A stretch of 64,000 nt of DNA from Sipunculus nudus (taxonomy: Eukaryota; Annelida; Sipuncula; Golfingiida; Sipunculidae). Within the stretch, counting starts at the first letter, position 1; each line of letters starts with the position of its first letter. The stretch is from the NCBI GenBank assembly GCA_026874595.1, contig CM049310.1, positions 496,001-560,000 on the forward strand, read 5' to 3'. Positions 53,289 to 62,651 of this stretch are shown piece after piece. The notes below the pieces were generated by a model. The model ran no database searches. It was not told where the DNA came from and was given only the letters and a program-made list of their open reading frames with translations. A program made the position numbers and the translations under genes.

Positions 53289-54789
53289 TGCGTGGTGACA
53301 AGGCAACAAGTTAGCTCTGGACATCCTCTATGGTATACAGATGTTCCGTGCGTGGTGACAAGGCATCAAGTTAGCTCTGGACATCCTCTTTGGTATACAG
53401 ATGTTCCGTGGGTGGTGACAAAGCATCAAGTTAGCTCTCGATATCCGCTATGGTATACAGATGTTCCGTGCGTGGTGACAAGGCATCAAGTTAGCTCTGG
53501 ACATCCTCTATGGTATACAGATGTTCCGTGCGTGGTGACAAGGCATCAAGTTAGCTCTGGACATCCTCTATGGTATACAGATGTTCCGTGCGTGGTAACA
53601 AGGCATCAAGTTTTCTCTCGACATCGTCTATGGTATACAGATGTTCCGTGGGTGGTGACAAGGCATCAAGTAAGCTCTGGACATCCTCTATGGTATACAG
53701 ATGTTCCGTGCGTGGTGACAAGGCATCAAGTTAGCTCTGGACATCCTCTATGGTATACAGATGTTCCGTGCGTGGTGACAAGGCATCAAGTTAGCTCTGG
53801 ACATGCCCTATGGTATACAGATGTTCCGTGGGTGGTGACAAGGCATCAAGTTAGCTCTCGATATCCGCTATGGTATACAGATGTTCCGTGCGTGGTGACA
53901 AGGCATCAATTTAGCTCTCGACATCCTCTATGGTATACAGATGTTCTCTGGGTGGTGACAAGGCATCAAGTTAGCTCTGGACATCCTCTATGGTATACAG
54001 ATGTTCCGTGCGTGGTGACAAGGCAACAAGTTAGCTCTCGATATCCTCTATGGTATACAGATGTTCCGTGCGTGGTGACAAGGCATCAAGTCAGCTCTGG
54101 ACATCCTCTAGGGTATACAGATGTTCCGTGCGTGGTGACAAGGCAACAAGTTAGCTCTGGACATCCTCTATGGTATACAGATGTTCCGTGCGTGGTGACA
54201 AGGCAACAAGTTTGATTTCGACATCCTCTATGGTATACAGATGTTCCGTGCGTGGTGACCAGGCAACAAGTTAGCTCTGGACATCCTCTATGGTATACAG
54301 ATGTTCCGTGCGTGGTGACAAGGCATCAAGTTAGCTCTGGACATCCTCTATGGTATACAGATGTTCCTTTGCGTGGTGACAAGGCAACAAGTTAGCTCTG
54401 GACATCCTCTATGGTATACAGATGTTCCGTGCGTGGTGACAAGGCAACAAGTTAGCTTTGGACATCCTCTATGGTATACAGATGTTCCGTGCGTGGTGAC
54501 AAGGCAACAAGTTAGCTCTAGATATCCTCTATCGTATACAGATGTTCCGTGCGTGGTGACAAGGCAACAAGTTAGCTCTCGATATCCTCTATGGTATACA
54601 GATGTTCCGTGCATGGTGACAAGGCATCAATTTAGCTCTGGACATCCTCTATGGTATACAGATGTTCCGTGCGTGGTGACAAGGCAACAAGTTAGCTCTC
54701 GATGTCCCCTATGGTATACAGATGTTCCGTGCGTGGTGACAAGGCATCAAGTTAACTCTGGACATCCTCTATGGTATACAGATGTTCCG
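53289..54789. repeat. 1,501-bp tandem duplication, copy 2
   Basis: It opens with a hybrid monomer: a Q-type left half like 54790 joined to a ggacatcc right half like 51788. It carries the 61-mer at 54309. One private base relative to copy 1 was seen: C at 54533 (atcgtatac) against G at 53032, which destroys the usual tatggtatac. Confidence 0.82.
54309..54369. repeat. 61-bp monomer, cctt end
   Basis: In copy 2 of the 1,501-bp pair, 1,501 bp after 52808. Confidence 0.95.
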
Positions 54790-55269
54790 TGCGTGGTGAC
54801 AAGGCAACAAGTTAGCTCTCGATATCCTCTATGGTATACAGATGTTCAGTGCGTGGTGACAAGGCATCAAGTTAGCTCTGGACATCCTCTATGGTATACA
54901 GATGTTCCGTGCGTCGTGACAAGGCAGCAAGTTAGCTCTGGACATCCTCTATGGTATACAGATGTTCCGTGCGTGGTGACAAGGCATCAAGTTAGATCTG
55001 GACATCCTCTATGGTATACAGATGTTCCGTGAGTGGTGACAAGGCAACAAGTTAGCTCTTGATATCCTCTATGGTATACAGATGTTCCGTGAGTGGTGAC
55101 AAGGCATCAAGTTAGCTCTGGACATCCCCTATGGTATACAGATGTTCCGTGCGTGGTGACAAGGCATCAAGTTTTCTCTCGACATCCTCTATGGTATACA
55201 GATGTTCCGTGGGTGGTGACAAGGCATCAAGTAAGCTCTGGACATCCTCTATGGTATACAGATGTTCCG
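54370..55269. repeat. Partial copy of the 10.9-kb HOR type
   Basis: Fifteen monomers after the 61-mer at 54309 have the order of 10863-11762: ctttgg, ctagat, catgg/caattt, cgatgtcccc, ttaact, gttcag, cgtcgtg, ttagatct, cttgat, the tgagtgg pair, ttttct and gtaagc. The gaaaagg monomer that follows in that HOR is absent here, so the array switches type at about 55270. Confidence 0.8.
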
Positions 55270-55329
55270 TGCGTGGTGACAAGGCATCAAGTTAGCTCTG
55301 GACATCCTCTATGGTATACAGATGTTCCG

Positions 55330-58090
55330 TGCGTGGTGACAAGGCATCAAGTTAGCTCTCGACATCCTCTATGGTATACAGATGTTCCGTGCGTGGTGAC
55401 AAGGCAACAAGTTAGCTCTCGATATCCTCTATGGTATACAGATGTTCCGTGCGTGGTGACAAGGCAACAAGTTAGCTCTGGACATCCTCTATGGTATACA
55501 GATGTTCCGTCCGTGGTGACAAGGCATACAAGTTAGCTCTAGATATCCTCTATGGTATACAGATGTTCAGTGCGTGGTGACAAGGCAACAAGTTAGCTCT
55601 CGATATCCTCTATGGTATACAGATGTTCCGTGCGTGGTGACAAGGCAACAAGTTAGCTCTGGACACCCTCTATGGCATACAGATGTTCCGTGCGTGGTGA
55701 CAAGGCAACAAGTTAGCTCTCGATGTCCTCTATGGTATACAGATGTTCCGTGCGTGGTGACAAGGCATCAAGTTAGCTCTGGACATCCTCTATGGTATAC
55801 AGATGTTCCGTGCGTGGTGACAAGGCAACAAGTTAGCTCTCGATATCCTCTATGGTATACAGATGTTCCGTGCGTTGTGACAAGGCATCAAGTTAGCTCT
55901 GGACATCCTCTATGGTATACAGATGTTCCGTGCGTGGTGACAAGGCATCAAGTTAGCTCTGGACATCCTCTATGGTATACAGATGTTCCGTGCGTGGTGA
56001 CAAGGCATCAAGTTAGCTCTGGACATCCTCTATGGTATACAGATGTTCCGTGCGTGGTAACAAGGCATCAAGTTTTCTCTCGACATCGTCTATGGTATAC
56101 AGATGTTCCGTGGGTGGTGACAAGGCATCAAGTAAGCTCTGGACATCCTCTATGGTATACAGATGTTCCGTGCGTGGTGTCAAGGCATCAAGTTAGCTCT
56201 GGACATCCTCTATGGTATACAGATGTTCCGTGCGTGGTGACAAGGCATCAAGTTAGCTCTGGACATCCTCTATGGTATACAGATGTTCCGTGGGTGGTGA
56301 CAAGGCATCAAGTTAGCTCTCGACATCCGCTATGGTATACAGATGTTCCGTGCGTGGTGACAAGGCATCAATTTAGCTCTGGACATCCTCTATGGTATAC
56401 AGATGTTCCGTGCGTGGTGACAAGGCATCAAGTTAGCTCTGGACATCCTCTATGGTATACAGATGTTCCGTGCGTGGTGACAAGGCATCAAGTTAGCTCT
56501 GGACATCCTCTATGGTATACAGATGTTCCGTGCGTGGTGACAAGGTATCAAGTTAGCTCTGGGCATCCTCTATGGTATACAGATGTTCCGTGCGTGGTGA
56601 CAAGGCATTAAGTTAGCTCTGGACATCCTCTATGGTATACAGATCTTCCGTGCGTGGTTACAAGGCATCAAGTTAGCTCTCGACATCCTCTATGGTATAC
56701 AGATGTTCTCTGGGTGGTGACAAGGCATCAAGTTAGCTCTGGACATCCTCTATGGTATACAGATGTTCCGTGCGTGGTGACAAGGCAACAAGTTAGCTCT
56801 CGATATCCTCTATGGTATACAGATGTTCCGTGCGTGGTGACAAGGCATCAGGTCAGCTCTGGACATCCTCTAGGGTATACAGATGTTCCGTGCGTGGTGA
56901 CAAGGCATCAAGTCAGCTCTCGACATCCTCTATGGTATACAGATGTTCTGTGGGTGGTGACAAGGCATCAAGTTAGCTCTGGACATCCTCTATGGTATAC
57001 AGATGTTCCGTGCGTGGTGACAAGGCAACAAGTTAGCTCTCGATATCCTCTATGGTATACAGATGTTCCGTGCGTGGTGACAAGGCATCAAGTCAGCTCT
57101 GGACATCCTCTAGGGTATACAGATGTTCCGTGCGTGGTGACAAGGCAACAAGTTAGCTCTGGACATCCTCTATGGTATACAGATGTTCCGTGCGTGGTGA
57201 CAAGGCAACAAGTTTGATTTCGTCATCCTCTATGGTATACAGATGTTCCGTGCGTGGTGACCAGGCAACAAGTTAGCTCTCGACATCCTCTATGGTATAC
57301 AGATGTTCCGTGCGTGGTGACAAGGCATCAAGTTAGCTCTGGACATCCTCTATGGTATACAGATGTTCCGTGCGTGGTGACAAGGCAACAAGTTAGCTCT
57401 GGACATCTTCTATGGTATACAGATGTTCCGTGCGTGGTGACAAGGCAACAAGTTAGCTCTGGACATCCTCTATGGTATACAGATGTTCCGTGCGTGGTGA
57501 CAAGGCAACAAGTTAGCTCTAGATATCCTCTATGGTATACAGATGTTCCGTGCGTGGTGACAAGGCAACAAGTTAGCTCTCGATATCCTCTATGGTATAC
57601 AGATGTTCCGTGCATGGTGACAAGGCATCAATTTAGCTCTGGACATCCTCTATGGTATACAGATGTTCCGTGCGTGGTGACAAGGCAACAAGTTAGCTCT
57701 TGATATCCTCTATGGTATACAGATGTTTCGTGCGTGGTGACAAGGCATCAAGTTACCTCTGGACATCCTCTATGGTATACAGATGTTCCATGCGTGGTGA
57801 CAAGGCAGCAAGTTAGCTCTGGACATCCTCTATGGTATACAGATGTTCCGTGCGTGGTGACAAGGCATCAAGTTAGCTCCCGACATCCTCTATGGTATAC
57901 AGATGTTCCGTGAGTGGTGACAAGGCAACAAGTTAGCTCTCGATATCCTCTATGGTATACAGATGTTCCGTGAGTGGTGACAAGGCATCAAGTTAGCTCT
58001 GGACATCCCCTATGGTATACAGATGTTCCGTGCGTGGTGACAAGGCATCAATTTTTCTCTCGACATCCTCTATGGTATACAGATGTTCCG
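55330..58090. repeat. 2,761-bp block, copy 4 of 4
   Basis: Offset 20,526 from copy 1 and embedded in different flanks, so it is the most separated copy. Private variants are tccgtgg at the start of the 61-mer (55510), tatggcatac (55631 monomer), gggcatcc (56531 monomer), and cctctatgg at 57851 where the other three read cctatatgg. Confidence 0.85.
55510..55570. repeat. 61-bp monomer, ggcatacaag type
   Basis: Fourth of four. Unlike the other three it starts tccgtgg. Confidence 0.95.
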
Positions 58091-59109
58091 TGGGTGTTGA
58101 CAAGGCATCAAGTAAGCTCTGGACATCCTCTATGGTATACAGATGTTGCGTGCGTGGTGACAAGGCATCAAGTTAGCTCTGGACATCCTCTATGGTATAC
58201 AGATGTTCCTTGCGTGGTGACAAGGCATCAAGTTAGCTCTGGACATCCTCTATGGTATACAGATGTTCCGTGGGTGGTAACAAGGCTTCAAGTTAGCTCT
58301 CGATATCCGCTATGGTATCTGATGTTCCGTGCGTGGTGACAAGGCATCAAGTTAGCTCTGGACATCCTCTATGGTATACAGATGTTCCGTGCTTGGTGAC
58401 AAGGCGTCAAGTTAGTTCTGGACATCCTCTATGGTATACAGATGTTCCGTGCGTAGTGACAAGGCATCAAGTTAGCTCTGGACATCCTCTATGGTATACA
58501 GATGTTCCGTGCGTGGTTACAAGGCATCAAGTTAGCTCTCCACATCCTCTATGGTATACAGATGTTCTGTGGGTGGTGACAAGGCATCAAGTTAGCTCTG
58601 GACATCCTCTATGTTATACAGATGTTCCGTGCGTGGTGACAAGGCAACAAGTTAGCTCTCGATATCCTCTATGGTATACAGATGTTCCGTGCGTGGTGAC
58701 AAGGCATCAAGTTAGCTCTCGATATCCGCTATGGTATACAGATGTTCCGTGCGTGGTGACAAGGCAACAAGTTAGCTTTGGACATCCTCTATGGTATACA
58801 GATGTTCCGTGCGTGGTGACAAGGCATCAAGTTAGCTCTGGACATCCTCTATGGTATACAGATGTTCCGTGCATGGTGACAAGGCATCAATTTAGCTCTG
58901 GACATCCTCTATGGTATACAGATGTTCCGTGCGTGGTGACAAGGCAACAAGTTAGCTCTTGACATCCTCTATGGTATACAGATGTTCCGTGCGTAGTGAC
59001 AAGGCAACAAGTTAGCTCTAGATATCCTCTATGGTATACAGATGTTCCGTGCGTGGTGACAAGGCATCAAGTCAGCTCTGGACATCCTCTAGGGTATACA
59101 GATGTTCCG
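58091..59109. repeat. Divergent patch of the satellite
   Basis: This kilobase holds a cluster of variants seen nowhere else in the window: gtgttgac (58091 monomer), ttgcg end (58150), ttcct end without an inserted base (58210), ggcttcaag and tatctgatg in a 59-mer (58271), and ggcgtcaag with gttctgg (58390). The run at 58750-59049 is a shortened version of 59110-59529, with 58990 looking like a fusion of the 59410 and 59470 types. It is still pure satellite. Confidence 0.8.
58271..58329. repeat. 59-bp monomer, tatctgatg type
   Basis: It has tatctgatg for tatacagatg, which also removes the gtatac site. It is found only here and also carries gtaaca and ggcttcaag. Confidence 0.95.
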
Positions 59110-60549
59110 TGCGTGGTGACAAGGCAACAAGTTAGCTTTGGACATCCTCTATGGTATACAGATGTTCCGTGCGTGGTGACAAGGCATCAAGTTAGCTCTG
59201 GACATCCTCTATGGTATACAGATGTTCCGTGCATGGTGACAAGGCATCAATTTAGCTCTGGACATCCTCTATGGTATACAGATGTTCCGTGCGTGGTGAC
59301 AAGGCAACAAGTTAGCTCTCGATGTCCCCTATGGTATACAGATGTTCCGTGCGTGGTGACAAGGCAACAAGTTAGCTCTTGACATCCTCTATGGTATACA
59401 GATGTTCCGTGCGTAGTGACAAGGCAACAAGTTAGCTCTGGACATCCTCTATGGTAAACAGATATTCCGTGCGTGGTGACCAGGCAACAAGTTAGCTCTA
59501 GATATCCTCTATGGTATACAGATGTTCCGTGCGTGGTGACAAGGCAACAAGTTAGCTCTCTATGTCCCCTATGGTATACAGATGTTCCGTGCGTGGTGAC
59601 AAGGCATCAAGATAACTCTGGTCATCCTCTATGGTATACAGATGTTCCGTGCGTGGTGACAAGGCAACAAGTTAGCTCTCGATATCCTCTATGGTATACA
59701 GATGTTCAGTGCGTGGTGACAAGGCATCAAGTTAGCTCTGGACATCCTCTATGGTATACAGATGTTCCGTGCGTCGTGACAAGGCAGCAAGTTAGCTCTG
59801 GACATCCTCTATGGTATACAGATGTTCCGTGCGTGGTGACAAGGCATCAAGTTAGCTCTGGACATCCTCTATGGTATACAGATGTTCCGTGAGTGGTGAC
59901 AAGGCAACAAGTTAGCTCTCGATATCCTCTATGGTATACAGATGTTCCGTGAGTGGTGACAAGGCATCAAGTTTTCTCTCGACATCCTCTATGGTATACA
60001 GATGTTCCGTGGGTGGTGACAAGGCATCAAGTAAGCTCTGGACATCCTCTATGGTATACAGATGTTCCGTGCGTGGTGACAAGGCATCAAGTTAGCTCTG
60101 GACATCCTCTATGGTATACAGATGTTCCGTGCGTGGTGACAAGGCATCAAGTTAGCTCTGGACATCCTCTTTGGTATACAGATGTTCCGTGGGTGGTGAC
60201 AAAGCATCAAGTTAGCTCTCGATATCCGCTATGGTATACAGATGTTCCGTGCGTGGTGACAAGGCATCAAGTTAGCTCTGGACATTCTCTATGGTATACA
60301 GATGTTCCGTGCGTGGTGACAAGGCATCAAGTTAGCTCTGGACATCCTCTATGGTATACAGATGTTCCGTGCGTGGTAACAAGGCATCAAGTTTTCTCTC
60401 GACATCGTCTATGGTATACAGATGTTCCGTGGGTGGTGACAAGGCATCAAGTAAGCTCTGGACATCCTCTATGGTATACAGATGTTCCGTGCGTGGTGAC
60501 AAGGCATCAAGTTAGCTCTGGACATCCTCTATGGTATACAGATGTTCCG
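59110..60549. repeat. 1,440-bp tandem duplication, copy 1
   Basis: Twenty-four monomers, starting with a Q monomer with ctttgg, repeated at 60550. No difference from copy 2 was seen, including the unusual gtaaacagatatt (59410) and aagataact (59590) monomers. Flanks differ on both sides. Confidence 0.9.
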
Positions 60550-61989
60550 TGCGTGGTGACAAGGCAACAAGTTAGCTTTGGACATCCTCTATGGTATACA
60601 GATGTTCCGTGCGTGGTGACAAGGCATCAAGTTAGCTCTGGACATCCTCTATGGTATACAGATGTTCCGTGCATGGTGACAAGGCATCAATTTAGCTCTG
60701 GACATCCTCTATGGTATACAGATGTTCCGTGCGTGGTGACAAGGCAACAAGTTAGCTCTCGATGTCCCCTATGGTATACAGATGTTCCGTGCGTGGTGAC
60801 AAGGCAACAAGTTAGCTCTTGACATCCTCTATGGTATACAGATGTTCCGTGCGTAGTGACAAGGCAACAAGTTAGCTCTGGACATCCTCTATGGTAAACA
60901 GATATTCCGTGCGTGGTGACCAGGCAACAAGTTAGCTCTAGATATCCTCTATGGTATACAGATGTTCCGTGCGTGGTGACAAGGCAACAAGTTAGCTCTC
61001 TATGTCCCCTATGGTATACAGATGTTCCGTGCGTGGTGACAAGGCATCAAGATAACTCTGGTCATCCTCTATGGTATACAGATGTTCCGTGCGTGGTGAC
61101 AAGGCAACAAGTTAGCTCTCGATATCCTCTATGGTATACAGATGTTCAGTGCGTGGTGACAAGGCATCAAGTTAGCTCTGGACATCCTCTATGGTATACA
61201 GATGTTCCGTGCGTCGTGACAAGGCAGCAAGTTAGCTCTGGACATCCTCTATGGTATACAGATGTTCCGTGCGTGGTGACAAGGCATCAAGTTAGCTCTG
61301 GACATCCTCTATGGTATACAGATGTTCCGTGAGTGGTGACAAGGCAACAAGTTAGCTCTCGATATCCTCTATGGTATACAGATGTTCCGTGAGTGGTGAC
61401 AAGGCATCAAGTTTTCTCTCGACATCCTCTATGGTATACAGATGTTCCGTGGGTGGTGACAAGGCATCAAGTAAGCTCTGGACATCCTCTATGGTATACA
61501 GATGTTCCGTGCGTGGTGACAAGGCATCAAGTTAGCTCTGGACATCCTCTATGGTATACAGATGTTCCGTGCGTGGTGACAAGGCATCAAGTTAGCTCTG
61601 GACATCCTCTTTGGTATACAGATGTTCCGTGGGTGGTGACAAAGCATCAAGTTAGCTCTCGATATCCGCTATGGTATACAGATGTTCCGTGCGTGGTGAC
61701 AAGGCATCAAGTTAGCTCTGGACATTCTCTATGGTATACAGATGTTCCGTGCGTGGTGACAAGGCATCAAGTTAGCTCTGGACATCCTCTATGGTATACA
61801 GATGTTCCGTGCGTGGTAACAAGGCATCAAGTTTTCTCTCGACATCGTCTATGGTATACAGATGTTCCGTGGGTGGTGACAAGGCATCAAGTAAGCTCTG
61901 GACATCCTCTATGGTATACAGATGTTCCGTGCGTGGTGACAAGGCATCAAGTTAGCTCTGGACATCCTCTATGGTATACAGATGTTCCG
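60550..61989. repeat. 1,440-bp tandem duplication, copy 2
   Basis: It abuts copy 1. The plain H monomer at 60490 is followed by the ctttgg monomer that also starts copy 1, whereas its equivalent at 61930 is followed by a gacatgccc monomer. It appears identical to copy 1. Confidence 0.9.
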
Positions 61990-62590
61990 TGCGTGGTGAC
62001 AAGGCATCAAGTTAGCTCTGGACATGCCCTATGGTATACAGATGTTCCGTGGGTGGTGACAAGGCATCAAGTTAGCTCTCGATATCCGCTATGGTATACA
62101 GATGTTCCGTGCGTGGTGACAAGGCATCAATTTAGCTCTCGACATCCTCTATAGTATACAGATGTTCTCTGGGTGGTGACAAGGCATCAAGTTAGCTCTG
62201 GACATCCTCTATGGTATACAGATGTTCCGTGCGTGGTGACAAGGCAACAAGTTAGCTCTCGATATCCTCTATGGTATACAGATGTTCCGTGCGTGGTGAC
62301 AAGGCATCAAGTCAGCTCTGGACATCCTCTAGGGTATACAGATGTTCCGTGCGTGGTGACAAGGCAACAAGTTAGCTCTGGACATCCTCTATGGTATACA
62401 GATGTTCCGTGCGTGGTGACAAGGCAACAAGTTTGATTTCGACATCCTCTATGGTATACAGATGTTCCGTGCGTGGTGACCAGGCAACAAGTTAGCTCTG
62501 GACATCCTCTATGGTATACAGATGTTCCGTGCGTGGTGACAAGGCATCAAGTTAGCTCTGGACATCCTCTATGGTATACAGATGTTCCTT
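61990..62590. repeat. Lead-in to the right-most 61-mers
   Basis: It has the monomer order of 39245-39845: gacatgccc, ccgc, caattt, ttctctggg, gtcagc/tagggt, tttgattt (62410), ccagg, then a 61-mer. One private variant, tatagtatac in the 62110 monomer, breaks the frame-1 reading with a TAG. Confidence 0.8.
62530..62590. repeat. 61-bp monomer, cctt end, first of a doublet
   Basis: An H monomer with the cctt end, as in all other lead-ins. Confidence 0.95.
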
Positions 62591-62651
62591 TGCGTGGTGA
62601 CAAGGCAACAAGTTAGCTCTGGACATCCTCTATGGTATACAGATGTTCCTT
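62591..62651. repeat. 61-bp monomer, cctt end, second of a doublet
   Basis: A Q monomer with the cctt end. Every other cctt 61-mer is an H monomer. It looks like a hybrid of the 62652 type (left) and the 62530 type (right), made by a one-monomer exchange. Confidence 0.92.

Larger units (their letters stand above)
50588..53888. repeat. 8,102-bp duplication, copy 2, right part
   Basis: It matches 37565-40865 at offset 13,023. Shared oddities are the gctctccac monomer (37565 and 50588), tatgtt for tatggt, the gtaaacagatatt monomer, the cccatatgg monomer and aagataact. The match ends in the monomer at 53889, where caattt and cgac replace the gtaagc and ggac of the hybrid monomer at 40866. Together with 40866-45666 this adds up to 8,102 bp. 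Confidence 0.8.
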
